Shown one piece after another: positions 33,448-44,699 of a DNA stretch of 64,000 nt. The notes below the pieces were generated by a model, which worked only from the letters and a program-made list of their open reading frames with translations, made no database searches and was not told the origin of the DNA. This DNA comes from Molanna angustata (taxonomy: Eukaryota > Arthropoda > Insecta > Trichoptera > Molannidae): positions 22,841,914 to 22,905,913 of the forward strand of contig OY754967.1 of the NCBI GenBank assembly GCA_963576475.1. The letters are read 5' to 3'. Made by a program: the position numbers and the translations under genes. Every line of letters begins with the position of its first letter. Position 1 is the stretch's first letter.

Positions 33448-34759
33448 ATTGCAAATTAAATCTAAAGATAATTGTTCTGATTATTTATCGAGAGTACCGG
33501 TTAGTGAACCAGATAATAGTTGTGATAACTTGACAGACAATTATTTAAATTTAATATGTGACAGTGAACAAATTTGTATAAACATTGAGCAAATTAGTGA
33601 GGCAACTAGTTGTGATGATGTGTTAGTGCGTATTATGTCTTGTTTACAGACAAAATGGCCGGATAAAGTTAACAAAGACAGTGATTTGTGGCATTTCTGG
33701 ATAAAGAGAAATGAGTTATCGATTATAAAAGGGTGCATTTTGTGGAATCATAGAGTAGTTATTCCGTCAAGCTTGAGATATAAAATTTTGTGTATGTTAC
33801 ATAGATCTCATCTTGGTATTGTGAAGACAAAAGGTCTTGCAAGAGGTTATGTTTATTGGCCGAAAATTGATAAAGACATTGAAGAATTAGTTAGTGAATG
33901 TTTTGAATGCTCAAAAGTTGCCGCATCGGAACCAAAAAATGTATTGACAAGCTGGCCTAAGGAAGAGTCGGTTTGGACGAGAATACATATTGATTTTTTT
34001 GGACCAATTGCTGGTAAATAATTTCTTGTAGTATGTGATGCATATTCAAAATGGATTGAATGCTTAGAAATGAAGAATATTAATGCGTTTTGCACCATTA
34101 AAGCATTAAAAAAATTATTTTGTCAATTTGGATGTGTCAAAACGATAGTATCGGATAATGGTAGTGCTTTTATGTCAAATCAATTTCAGAGTTTTTGTGT
34201 TGAACATGGTATAAAACATGTAACGTCACCAATATTTTCACCTTCTTCCAATGGTCAAGCGGAAAATACGGCGAAAACGTGTAAAATGTTTTTAAAAAAA
34301 TTATTAATAAATAATATAAAATTTATGAGTGATTATGAAAATAGAATTGATAATTTTTTAGTTGATTATCGGAATTCCCCGCATGTTTCAACAAAGGTTG
34401 AACCAGCAGTTTTAATGTTAGGTAGAAAACTAAGGACGAATTTTGACATTTTCATTCCTGAATTTAATGGTAATGATAATAATGATAATGATGATTTTAT
34501 TGGACATAACTTGTTAAAAAGCCAAGAGAGGCAACATTATTATTATGGAGGGAGAGAGAGGAAGGAATTGAAAACAGGTCAAAAATGTTGGGTAAAAGAC
34601 TACAGGGTAGTAAACAAACCAACATGGGTTTTGGGACAGATTACTAGGAAAATTGGGAAGGCAATTTACTTGGTAAATGTTCTTGGTACTAGTTACACAT
34701 GGAAAAGGCATGTTAACCAATTAAGAACCACAAGTGTAAAGTGGTCAGATGGGGGGTAG
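33410..34759 (+). pseudogene. Gypsy Pol remnant: RNase H end and integrase, one stop
   Basis: Opens with IPTLAANRLQ and KSKDNCSDYLSR, the last part of RNase H, directly after the protease, so RT and most of RNase H are gone. Integrase follows: zinc-binding HRSHLGI...CFEC, core HIDFFGP, VSDNGSAF and SSNGQAENTAK supply D, D and E. A TAA at 34019-34021 falls inside the core after FGPIAGK; the same frame resumes at 34022 (FLVVCDAYSKW) and runs to 34759. It is in a different frame from gag-protease, so a frameshift or the deletion separates them. No env-like frame follows. Confidence 0.9.
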
Positions 34760-34996
34760 ATAGATGTTCTCATAGTTCTTGTGGGTCTCGACTCTGAAGC
34801 TTATGGATTGCTTGAGTTTGGACCCGGACACCCCAGTTCACTCCTCGGATGCTAAGTTGTGTTTCCTCTTGTTTCAGGTTATCGGGAGGGTTGCCTGGAG
34901 GCAGGATGGAGGAACACTTGGACACTCGATCCTGGACATCGGTTATCCCTGCAGGCCAGTGTGAGGGATGGATGTCAGAGGTTAAGTGTGGAGGAG
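34760..34996 (+). other. Gypsy 3' untranslated region with polypurine tract
   Basis: 237 bp between pol and the 3' LTR. GTGGAGGAG directly before 34997 fits a polypurine tract. A splice-acceptor-like TTTCCTCTTGTTTCAG lies at about 34862-34877; no exon after it is evident. Confidence 0.6.
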
Positions 34997-35244
34997 TGTG
35001 AGATATGTGAGTGAAAGAGATGGCATGTCTGTGTGTGTATATAGTGCTGGATTGGACGCGTGGGCGGCCATTCATCGTTCGCCGTTGATAGTAATACCTC
35101 CGTCTTATTGTATAGTAATATTGACCTTGAATATATTGTATTGTACTATTCGTGTTGTTAGAATAAAGTGTAAAAGAAGAAACATCTTTTACTAAACATC
35201 ACAGAGTTCCACCCCAACAAATAGTAGTGTACAAGGACACTATA
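34997..35244 (+). repeat. 3' LTR of the gypsy element
   Basis: Same 248 bp as 31433-31680 with no difference noticed by eye. Followed by the AATAA target duplication. Confidence 0.92.
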
Positions 35245-35249
35245 AATAA

Positions 35250-35713
35250 TAATTCTAATTATTAGGTACCTACCTCGAGTTTCTATTCTAAATTTATCAA
35301 TGATTTTTAATTAGGTAAGCCTACCTACCCTAAAGTTTTACATTCGATATTTTGATTCGATATGTAGATATCATAAGTTATATTGTTTGCATAATAGGTA
35401 CCAGGCGTACAGTTTATTTACATGACTTTTTATATATCTTTATTATTTCCGTTATTTTTTCCGATATTTTTATAGTTTTTATGTTATTCGGGGCGGAGAT
35501 GAATCCAACAAATAAGAGATCATTACAATTGGTCCAGCCGTTCTTGAGTTAGGTATATATATATAGTCTATCTAACCCGACATTGTTTTATTTATATGAA
35601 TGAGTGGGTTGTGGTCCATAGAAAACTCCCAATTTTTATTGACTTTTAATTTTGAAAACGAATTTGCACCCTATACAATTCGCGAGTTTATAGCTAAATG
35701 GCAACTTGACGGT
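35250..35713. other. No gene; R2 fragment
   Basis: GAGTGGGTTGTGGTCCATAG at about 35604 is a stub of the R2 start. GGTCCAGCCGTTCTTGAGTTAGGTA (shortened here: GTCCAGCCGTTCTTGAG) near 35532 is an interspersed-repeat end. Nothing coding. Confidence 0.45.
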
Positions 35714-36258
35714 GTCCTGGGTTGCGTTCACAACGAACACCGAGCACACTTAGTGAACGCTCCAAGCCGTTCATAATGACCGGAAACAGACACTCGAAAG
35801 ACACTCTGTGGCGTTCAGATTGAACGTCGAGTGTACGCACCAAACGCTCGATAAAGTTGTCTGGTGAAAAACGCTCTGACAGTTATAGTATCTGTTGACT
35901 TCTAATTTATGTGTGGAATGATGACTTCTATTTGTTGCTGTGGTATCTTATATGTCAGTTGACATTATTTATTATTCACAAAGAGGTTATTTATAAAGAT
36001 ATCATTACGATTTCCAATAAAAGGTCAGAGATCATCATTAACACCACTGACCACTGTCTTTCGATGAAAATATAACCTTAAAAGAAACATGTATGATAAA
36101 TTACATTTGACATTTAAAACACTCGATGCAGCGTTCAGATTGAAACGCCGCGCGCCGCTCGAAAGCGTTCAAGTAAGATTGGTGTGAAAAACGCCATAAT
36201 CTGCAACTTCAGGTACATTTGACGCCCGACGTCGAGCGTTGAATCTGAACACAGCCCT
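35714..36258. mobile_element. Probable hAT-like MITE
   Basis: Left end CTGGGTTGCGTTCACAACGA and the reverse complement of the right end, CAGGGCTGTGTTCAGATTCA, are similar, and both are followed by inverted CGCTCGA/TCGAGCG words. CpG-rich ends on an AT-rich core of about 545 bp. No transposase and no clear 8-bp target duplication, so superfamily is tentative. Confidence 0.5.
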
Positions 36259-36259
36259 G

Positions 36260-36368
36260 ACGAGTTTTCAAGAAATTTTGCGAGAGAAATAATTTTAAAT
36301 CCCTGCTGAGAATCGAACACAGGACGCTTGCACATAATTTTAAGACTAACCACTATGCCATAGCGATC
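36260..36368 (-). mobile_element. SINE S1 fragment
   Basis: tRNA-like head in reverse: CTGAGAATCGAACACAGGAC then CTAACCACTATGCCATAGCG. The body beyond AAATAATTTTAAAT is missing. Confidence 0.6.
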
Positions 36369-36942
36369 AGAAAATTATGAAGACAATTGAATATACGATT
36401 TGTTTGTACAGATTGGATTTTATTAAAAAAAACTCTTTTAACAACGACGCGAGATCATTTTGAGAGGTTACTTAACGTTTATTTAATAAATTGAATCTTT
36501 TTATTTCTAAGAATTTATACTTCCTCAACATTAATTTTTAACAATAATATCAATAATTGTGTTGGTATTGTTTCATTTTGTTTGTTCAGTTTCCTTGGTA
36601 AATAATATGGATACTCCAACAGGATTATGCAATCAGCAATTCATGTTACAAAAACATAAATAACAAACAATAATTTGAAAAATGTTTTTTGACTTGTTAT
36701 GATGAAAACACTCATAACCACAGCAATGCAATTAATTTCTCCTAATTGGATAACATTAATTGCCCATCAGATTTCTTGTTTATTTATTAATTAAAAAAAC
36801 ATTTTTTTACTTCAATGATTTAACATGTATTCACTAAGGACTGCTAATTTATAATAATGTCAATTACACATTTTTTGTAACTACTTGAAAATTTGCTTTG
36901 AACAAACTAGTTGTAGTCGTTAGTAAATTACTAGTGAGATCT

Positions 36943-37767
36943 GGGGGTCAAGTCTGGTCCAACCGGCGAAATCAAAACCCACACGATTACCCATATCATG
37001 GATATATTATTTTTTCGTTTTATTCAAACCTTACAAACATACAGTCATACAAATAAACAATTTATCATAGACCAATTTTGTTTGCGGATATTACATTATC
37101 TTTTTAAGCTACAAAGTGTAAAACAATTGCTATTTAAAATTTAGTAGGTAGGTACTCAAAATTCAGAAGAAAAAGGACAAAAAGAGGGAAAAGAAGGTTG
37201 TGGCATTCGCAGTCAAAAGAACAAAGCAGGAATTAGCAGATGTCTCAGAGATGGCATTTTTTTATTTTATTTTAGTATGTCTAAAAATATCAACATTCTT
37301 AAAAATATATTATAAATGTTACATGCTCTTTGGATGAATGAATTTTGGACATAGTTAGTTCTGCAGAGAGGCAATCTTAAAGTAAGATTTGATCTAGTAA
37401 AGGGACAATTAATTGGAAGACTCCCAACAAGAGACTCAGAGTCAACTACACCATCAATAATTTTATGTAGGTATATCATGTCTGCAATGGTACGTCTATT
37501 TTATAATGATGTTATTTTATGATGACTAGCGAAAAGGATTCTATCATCAAAGGCAAGACCACATTCATAATCAAGGTGTTTCAAAAATTTATTATGAACT
37601 TTTTCTTATCTTTCTACATATGTAGGTAAACATACTGGGTGTTCCAAACAATAAGATTCCTGAAACATATTCAATATGACATCTAAAGATATTATAGAAC
37701 TCCATATATGATATCATGTAATCGTGAGGGTTTTGATTTCGCCGGTTGGACCAGACTTGCTCTCCAG
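36943..37767. mobile_element. MITE F3 interrupted by a LINE fragment
   Basis: Left end GGGGGTCAAGTCTGGTCCAA with CCGGCGAAATCAAAACCCAC; right end GTGAGGGTTTTGATTTCGCC with GGTTGGACCAGACTTGC. In the intact copy at 47589 these are about 190 bp apart; here 37010-37678 separates them and is LINE sequence. Confidence 0.7.
37010..37678 (-). pseudogene. LINE RT C-terminal fragment nested in MITE F3
   Basis: Minus strand: KFLKHLDYECGLAFDDRIL, a stop, then NRRTIADMIYLHKIIDGVVD, FTRSNLTLRL and QNSFIQRACNIYN. This matches the region after the RT core of Jockey/CR1-type LINEs, where arginines, a leucine-rich helix and a FxRxxxxxN end are usual. A stop codon near 37510 and lack of the RT core mark it as dead. 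Confidence 0.6.
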
Positions 37768-37770
37768 GTT

Positions 37771-38046
37771 TAGAAGATTAGTCTGGTTTGGAAATGTCAT
37801 CAGATTGGAAGAAGAAAGGGCCACTAAATGCATCCTGCAAAATAACCCTGTGGACAGAAGAGAACTCTGAAGACCAAGGGAAAGATTGATAGACAATTTC
37901 ACCCGAGATCTGAATGTTTGTGATGACTGGGAGTCCATTGCTGCTGACAGGAAGGCTTGGAAAGCCATTGTGAAGGAGGCTAAAGCGCTACTGGAGTTGT
38001 ACGGCTATCGGAAGTCAGAAGTAAGCTTATTCTTCGATTATTCGTA
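37771..38046 (+). pseudogene. LINE ORF2 C-terminal end
   Basis: Reads LVWFGNVIRLEEERATKCIL, a stop (TGA near 37868), then RPRERLIDNFTRDLNVCDDW and ALLELYGYRKSE. Same layout as other LINE C-termini in the window (WFGH, RGRPR, DW). It abuts the right end of MITE F3. Confidence 0.65.
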
Positions 38047-38175
38047 GAAGAGAACTTTTTTTACTGTAGTGTAGGTACTTTGTTTTACCACGAATGAGTT
38101 ATATTACAAGACAGCCCCCCATGACAACATACCATTTAAGCTAAGCGTTATCTCGTTAAGCGATAGTAAATATAT

Positions 38176-38217
38176 GAAATTGGTGGCTGTCACGTGACGT
38201 CACAGCCACCATTTCCA
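38176..38217. promoter_or_regulatory. Palindrome with overlapping CACGTG and TGACGTCA
   Basis: GGTGGCTGT and ACAGCCACC flank CACGTG (38191-38196) that overlaps a perfect TGACGTCA (38195-38202). These words are E-box and cAMP-response-element consensus sites. No gene is adjacent, so a role is unproven; it may be the centre of a decayed foldback. Confidence 0.35.
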
Positions 38218-38411
38218 TACATCGATAAGAAGTGACTCTTTGCAACCATGAATCGCGGAGAAATTTATTCAAAATAATTTATTCTTGTTTATTCCTAAAA
38301 ATCCTAATGTTTTTTTTGCATTTTTGAATTACATTGTCATGCATGTAAATAGCTTTGTTATTTCAATAAATATTTCATTATAACTATATTTTTTAACAAA
38401 ATGAATATATT

Positions 38412-38582
38412 GCCGGAGCCAAGACACAGTTGGTGAGCCTTTTGTCTTTTGTACGGGCGTCATGGGTTTGATACCCAGCAGAGGAGACATTTATTAAAAT
38501 TCATTACTAACGCAATTGTCGCTTCTCTCGGCTGAAAACACTGGTGAGTTGGAAGAAATTGACATATGGCAATACATTCACC
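38412..38582 (+). mobile_element. SINE S1, plus-strand copy (diverged)
   Basis: Head GACACAGTTGGTGAGCC, B box GGGTTTGATACCCAGCAGAG, body AACACTGGTGAGTTGGAAGA then AATTGACATATGGCAATA. It is the same family as 50824-51025 in opposite orientation. Confidence 0.7.
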
Positions 38583-39254
38583 GATTGTGAAAGTTGCAAG
38601 GAATTATTTATTATTATTAATAATATGTCCTTGAAACAAGCACGTATACATCTTATAAATTCGCCAGACCAAGCAAGAATGCTTGTACATACTATAGTTT
38701 TTTTTAGTAAGTATACAATTATTATATTTCTTCACAAGAAAGAAAAGAATTTCTGTAAAAAGAGAAGAAAAGAATGAAAACTTTTCACATAAAGTGAAAT
38801 AGGTTGAATTTCTCCGAAAGTACCTGATCATAGCGGTGATAAAAAACATAAAGTAGGATTTCGTAAATCATTTTAATTACACCTGGTCCTGTGTTAGGCG
38901 GCCACTCAGAGTCAGCCAGCCAGGGGATATTATGTTTAAACTACGCTACACTATATTTCATTTACATATTTAACTTGCTCTTCCTTAATGAGAAAATTTA
39001 ATTCACGGTTTCCTTTACGAAATATTCACTTTAGCTTATTTGATTTTCGAGGTGTATTTACTCCGCCTTATTTTATATTTCGCTTTCATTTTTTTACGAT
39101 GTCGTTACCTGCTGTTATGTCCATTGTTTCAAGTGATGAAAGGTATTCTACTCTAAAATATTTTTTTTTTGTGTAAATTACAAAAAAAAATCTCGAGTGA
39201 ACGTATTATGGTGCCAGGTTATTCAAAGCATTAAACACAAAAAAAATTGTAGTC
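38583..39254. other. No gene recognised
   Basis: AATATGTCCTTG...ACAAGCACGTATACATCTT at 38621-38655 is a stub of SINE S3. The remainder is AT-rich without a recognisable frame. Confidence 0.5.
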
Positions 39255-39600
39255 AAATAGCTCTGGACACATCAACCAGTGTAGTTTGTTTAGTAGTGGA
39301 GTTATGTGACATCGTTTCCATCGATGAGCTGATGGAAAGTAGGCTGAAGTGGTTCGAACATATTCGAAAAAACCGCCAGAAAACGTATGTAACACTGCAC
39401 TGGACTATTGAGTTGTCGACAAAAGACCAAAAGGAAGTCCCACAACACGATGGAAGAGCTTGATGGCGGAGGATATGCGGACAATGCAATGTCTCTGAGG
39501 ACGATGCTCAGGATAGAACGAAGTGGAGGAGCGCAGTACGGAGAGCAGACACCACCACCATGTGAGATAATAAGGAGGACAGAGACAGAGAGAGAGAGAG
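39255..39600 (+). pseudogene. LINE ORF2 C-terminal end, frameshifted
   Basis: ELMESRLKWFEHIRKNRQ, then in another frame TTRWKSLMAEDMRTMQC and again DAQDRTKWRSAVRRADTTT. This order (RLRWFGH, RPRGR..RW, DAQDRxxWR) is that of LINE C-termini common in insects. At least two frameshifts. A GA-rich run follows (39583-39608). Confidence 0.65.
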
Positions 39601-40929
39601 GGAGAGAGCGAATATTAATGGGTACCGAGACACAAATAAATGAAATAGAATGCGAAGGGGAGTAGCAAAATTGCTGCGCAGTGTCAGATTTTTTCTATTA
39701 TCATTTTCTGGTGTCCCATCAGGGCAGGGTAATCGAAACTATAAAAGGCAACAATTACATCTTACTTATAAAGTTCATAACCCATTCTGAATGTTGCCTT
39801 TTTAAGGTGAGGCAAGACTGATATGCGGGTATACACGTATGTGTCTCGCTTCCTTTTATAAGGTAATCCATACCCACACACCTGTCGCTGTGGGATATGC
39901 CATGATAGCGTATGTTATTTTTATGTTTGTTATACCAGCTAATAACAAACAAGCCAATGTTTGTGCAGGACAACGTCTGTCGGGTCCGCTAGTTTACAAT
40001 ATTAATTTTTACAAAAAAGTGGTAAGCAAAATTATAAATAGAAAAAAGTACACAGAAACATGTTTTTAGTTTATTATTACAATCATTAATTTGTTAGTTT
40101 GTTTGTTTTTCATTTTATTAAAGTCCTATTCACACTTATGGATGTCTCAATTTCTAATTGAATTTTTTTCATCTATAAATTACGTCAATTATTTTTTTTA
40201 TAACACAATATAAAAATTTATTTGAGTTACTGAAAAATGTTTTATCTTTCTGTAGATCCATTCCTAATCGAATCATTTAATCTTAATGCTTAATGCTGGC
40301 ACCTTACTAGTTTCCACAATTGTTCCATCCATACCTCGAAAACTTGGAAATGAAACGTTTTTGCAAAGTGGTTTTCGTACAAATGAGTGCGCAATGAAAG
40401 AAGGTACAGACAGTGGCCATTCATCACGGAGGAAGGTAATTAGTTCTTTTTAAAATTAGTTGAAGAGATTATTTTAAAATTATATACAAAGATTATTTTT
40501 CTCACGATTTGCATGTTACTAGACCATACCTTTGTTTAAATACTTTTTCTACATTTGTGTCTCATAATAATTCAAACTCGCTGAATTTTCATTTACAGAC
40601 GTGTCGCAGATATAACAAAGTAAACGGAAATATTTAATTAAGCAAAATAGTGTAGCATGTACAAAAAACATAAAAATGAATTTCCAGTGTAGAAGATAAG
40701 GAATAATAAGAAATTGTACAAACAAATATAAATAATCCAACAATGAAACCACGTGTGATATAATCATTGTATGATACATCGATATAAAAATATTTTTATT
40801 ATTTCATTTTATCGAGTACAAACAGTCACATCTACAATGTATAAGCACAAAAATGAGTTATCAGCATAATATGTATTATTCATTGAAAAAATAACGTCAA
40901 TCTTAATACCTTTATGGAAATATAGTATT
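39601..40929. other. Mostly unassigned DNA
   Basis: Apart from the weak exon candidate at 40286-40435, nothing is recognised. CACACACCTGTCGCTGTGGG near 39876 and the frame 39839-40069 have no known counterpart that I can name. Confidence 0.45.
40286..40435 (+). CDS. Weak candidate exon, function unknown
   Basis: An open frame of 50 codons, MLNAGTLLVSTIVPSIPRKL onward to DSGHSSRRK, ends exactly at a donor-like AAGGTAATT (40436). The stretch does not match any repeat family I found in the window. There is no homology that I recognise and the N-terminal start context is poor, so chance is quite possible. Confidence 0.18.
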
Positions 40930-42057
40930 CCATCTGTCGATTTGTTCAAGAGAATTTATCCAACTGTCGATTTATTTAAGAAAATTTATTTCTCTTATCA
41001 TATCAAGCCAAGATACGCGAGATTTGTATGCAGGGTCTATATTTTTCACGGTTTTTCCAACTTTGAAGTAAAAAAACACCAACTTAGAGGCTTCGCAGCA
41101 TACATATATGTTTTATACATATGGATTTACTCAGAATTCGGAGTAGAATATTTAGTGTGTCTGTATGTGTGAGGGTGTGTGTGTCCTTATAACTTCTGAT
41201 CCGCTCAATGCACAGAGCCTTAACTTTAAGAAAATATAGAAGGTTATAGGCCTATAAAACATTTAAACTCAGAATTTTAAATTTTTGTTTCAATCTTTAT
41301 TTTTCCATGTATCTCAAAAACCATACAAGGTAGAGCGCTAAAAATTGGTATAAATGTAGACAAATACAAAATCTCAAATAAGTTTATTTAAAAAAATTTC
41401 AGAGATTCTCAAACATTTTTTACTCTGTATTCGGAGTAGAACATTTAGTGTGTATGTCTGTATGTGTGTGTTCGCCCCCCCCCCCGTATAACTTTGATCC
41501 GCTCTATGCACAAAGCCAAAAATTTCAGAATACATAAAAAGTTATAGGCCTATAAAACTTTTATACTCTAAATTTTGAATTTTTGTTCAGTAAGAGGTTA
41601 TCAACGTTTGATTTTTACTTTATTTTTCCATATTTTTCAAAAACCATATAAGCTAGAACGCTGAAAATTGGTAGAAATATAGAAAAATTAATATATTCAT
41701 TTTGTTTTTTAAATAAGTTCCAGAGTTTCTCAAACATTTTTTTAAGAAAAACATTTTTTTATCTTAAATTTACGTCTTTAGCTGCCTATATTTCCAGTGT
41801 TTTTAAAAATATAGAAAAAAGCCGAAACACCCCAACTAGATAATTTAATTTTCTATAAAAAGTAGTAGTAGGCACATCTCAATCATTTTTTTTTTTACAA
41901 ATTGATTTTAGTGACGACATCGTTTTATACAATTTGTAGGGCAGTTGGCTATACACAATATAAAAGGTGATTTAATATTTTGATACTTAATCTCCAAACA
42001 TACATACATACATACCATCATCCTGTTTTCATATTCTCATGTGTTACATGTAACTTG
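40930..42057 (+). mobile_element. HINE copy E, both ends, doubled 5' end and internal duplication
   Basis: 5' end CCATCTGTCGATTTG at 40930 and again CCAACTGTCGATTTA at 40960, each after T. 3' end TCATGTGTTACATGTAACTTG at 42057, followed by T. The subterminal inverted repeat next to the 3' hairpin is deleted. A block of about 292 bp starting at TTCGGAGTAGAA is present twice (about 41138 and 41429). Contains the GAGCGGATCAAAAG-type block in reverse and poly-C (41468-41480). Confidence 0.75.
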
Positions 42058-42739
42058 TGTATAATACATACACATATACACGACAGTTCACTTGTCCAAA
42101 TAATAGTATTATACATATATGTTTTCAGTTTACTATGAATATTGGAACGAAAATTAATCTAGAGAAGCCATAGTAATACAAATACTCGTCTAACGCCAAA
42201 AAAATGTTATCTTTTGTTCAATTATTGTTTCATTAACATTCAATACAAATTGATTACTAAGCCACAGTACAAGAGTTCGAATCTGACCTTGTTCGATTTC
42301 GTTTCATTTCAAACGACTAGCATTGGCTTCAATATTACGGGAAATGTGAATGTATTGAGGAAAGTTTAAAAAATATATTTATTGAATTACAAATTCGGAT
42401 AGTAATAATAGATCCTAAATTATCACAGTCTATCCCTTTATATATTCATGATGTTACATTCAGTGATCAATATGTTCAAAACGAAGAAATGATTATTCTT
42501 CCAAAAGGGGCAAAGTAACAAAAAGTTGTTCAGCAAAAAAGTATCTCTTTAACTTCTGTAAGTGACAAGTGAAGAAGGTCACATTTTAAGAGTTTGGCAA
42601 AATGCCATTGTTGAAAATCACAAATTTATTAAAGAAAAAAAATTAACAACAAAAAAATATATAAATTGAGACAAATACTTAATAAGTTATGCATAGCATA
42701 TAATTTTTAAGCCACGAAACTTTTCTACCTTATAAGATG
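42058..42739. other. No gene recognised
   Basis: AT-rich DNA with only short frames. Confidence 0.5.
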
Positions 42740-43007
42740 CATCAATAATACAAGCACAATAGTTTTGAAGGCCTTACCTTTTATATTTTCTGAAATTTTG
42801 AAATTTGTGTAACAAGGGACACACACACACACACAAACACACTAAATGTTCTACTCCGAATCCTGAGTTAATCCATATACATATGAAATATATGCTGCAA
42901 AGCCTCTGAAATGTAGACATGACCATATAAAATCTCACGATCTTGGCTAGAAACTGTCGATTTGTAAGAGAAATATATTCTCTTCTCTTGAACAAATCGA
43001 CAGTCGG
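42740..43007 (-). mobile_element. HINE copy F, 5' part
   Basis: Minus strand; 5' end at 43007 (CCGACTGTCGATTTGTTCAA), flank T. Includes an (AC)n run at 42823-42836 and ATATATGCTGCAAAGCCTCT. A short local inverted duplication of the 5' end (CTGTCGATTTGTAAGAG near 42956) lies inside. Confidence 0.65.
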
Positions 43008-44150
43008 AATATTTTGCGTTTTGTTGGTAATTCAACGTTGATTTCATCTTTTGAAATATCTAATTAGAACCCATACTACCGGTTCTTATTTATACGACTC
43101 TAAAACTAATACATAATATGTTATGTGATTTTCATAATATTATAAATGTTTGTTAAGCCATATAGGAACACGTTTTTAAAAATGTTTACTGCCAGACTTA
43201 CGCCATTTTGTATAGTGGCCCATACAAAATTTATACTTATACTCAAGTCATAGCATTAAGGTTGATTGTTTCTGTAAAAATATACCACAGCAGGTCACAA
43301 CGATTGGATAGTAATGAACCCCGAGTAGTGGCGGCTTTCCGAGATAACAGCCTTCAAAGTGTTGAAAATTGCTTTTTTAACAAGTCAGTTATATAACGAC
43401 GTATACCGATGATAACAATAATATGTAAAAAAATACGAAAAATAATTATTTTAAAATTATCTCGGAAAAATGTCTTGGAATCGTATAATAGATATCTTAA
43501 TGATATTATTACACAATCATATTCAAACCAAGAAATACAAACCAATGTACATAAATACATGATAGTAAAAAAAGTTATACAAGGCATTAAGATAACACAA
43601 GGAACCGCGCAGGTTGGTTTTGTCTGTACTTCAACAATAAATGTGAAAAAGAATGTACCTATCCTTTGTTGAGATTACAATACAATCAAGACCACCTATT
43701 CAATAAACCGCGTGAATCTGATTTCCTTGGAAAAATATTTATCGAGAAAAATATACTTTCAACTGATGACATAAAATACCTACTGTACCTACATACATAT
43801 ATATTAATGGAAAATCTGATTAAATGCTGTGTTTGAAGGTACATTTCAGCGGAAATATGAGAAAAGCATTTTTTTTATTCTGAATGATTAAAGTCGTTTT
43901 TTACTTTTTTGTTTCCTAAGATTGAATATGGTTTCTTTGAGAAACGAACTATAAACAACAACACCTCTGGTGGGGTGAGCTTTGCTTTAAATTTGGTGGT
44001 AACTTATTTAGACCTTGAGAAAATACTACCACTGTATCACCTTTTATGTATTTAGTGTTACATTGTTTCTTGCCGAATACCTACTTAATATTTTTTTCTA
44101 ACTGACATTGTTATGAGATGTAAAAGTAGCTTAACGAGTAATTATAATTA
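43008..44150. other. No gene recognised
   Basis: AT-rich; frames of 77 and 87 residues at 43354-43672 overlap on opposite strands and match nothing I recognise. Confidence 0.5.
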
Positions 44151-44151
44151 A

Positions 44152-44640
44152 TAAATAACACTTCCTTGCACTTTACGTAAGTGCAGGCGAATCAATTGCT
44201 GAATACATCTTTTTACAGCACTAACCAATCTCCTCAACTTAAAAAATCATGCACCATTGCCAAACAAACATGGCCAAAATATGATCTCGGAAGAACCATA
44301 CTCTCGTTCAGAAGAGACTCACTCGCCAGAGTCATATCGGTATTAACGGGACACTGGCTCATAGGAAAGCATGCCAGAAGTCTAGGGCTGGAGGCATACC
44401 ATTACTGCAGAGCATGCCAGGACGAGGAGGAGACTGTGTCCACTTCCTCTGTCACTGTCCTATTCTCTCTATAAATAAGAGAAGCTCATTGGGAAGTTTC
44501 TTCTATGATAATCTAATGGAATGGCCGATATCGGGGATATTATGACATTCATTAGTTACTCAGGCTGCTTCAGGGTGGTTAAGTAAGGGGGAGGATAACC
44601 CCATTTGTGGTATCACAAACGGCCAATTGACCTAAGTATG
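44152..44640 (+). pseudogene. LINE C-terminal end (R1/Jockey RNase H type)
   Basis: After an S1-like stub (CACTTCCTTGCACTTTACG, 44160) the frame 44181-44474 reads LTGHWLIGKHARSLGLEAYH then YCRACQDEEET, the zinc-knuckle-like tail found after the RNase H domain of R1/Jockey LINEs. A frameshift near 44440 leads to FLCHCPILSINKR and FYDNLMEWP. Truncated upstream; no RT. Confidence 0.75.
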
Positions 44641-44699
44641 TTCTCTTTAAGAACTGCCACCGCAAAAAAAACTTAGTATTTTATCTATCTGTACATAAT

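Larger units (their letters stand above)
31433..35244 (+). mobile_element. Ty3/gypsy LTR retrotransposon, RT-deleted, recent
   Basis: Complete structure by ends: 5' LTR, tRNA-type primer site, leader, gag-protease, integrase, 3' region, 3' LTR. The 5-bp AATAA occurs at 31428-31432 and 35245-35249, a matching target duplication. The two LTRs read identical by eye, so insertion is recent. About the whole reverse transcriptase and most of RNase H are missing between protease and integrase, and integrase has a stop. Such a copy could only have moved with enzymes from intact relatives, unless damage came after insertion. Confidence 0.93.

Noticed and set aside
34770..35075. 101-residue minus-strand frame
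   Set aside because: Antisense to the gypsy 3' region and LTR; no similarity.
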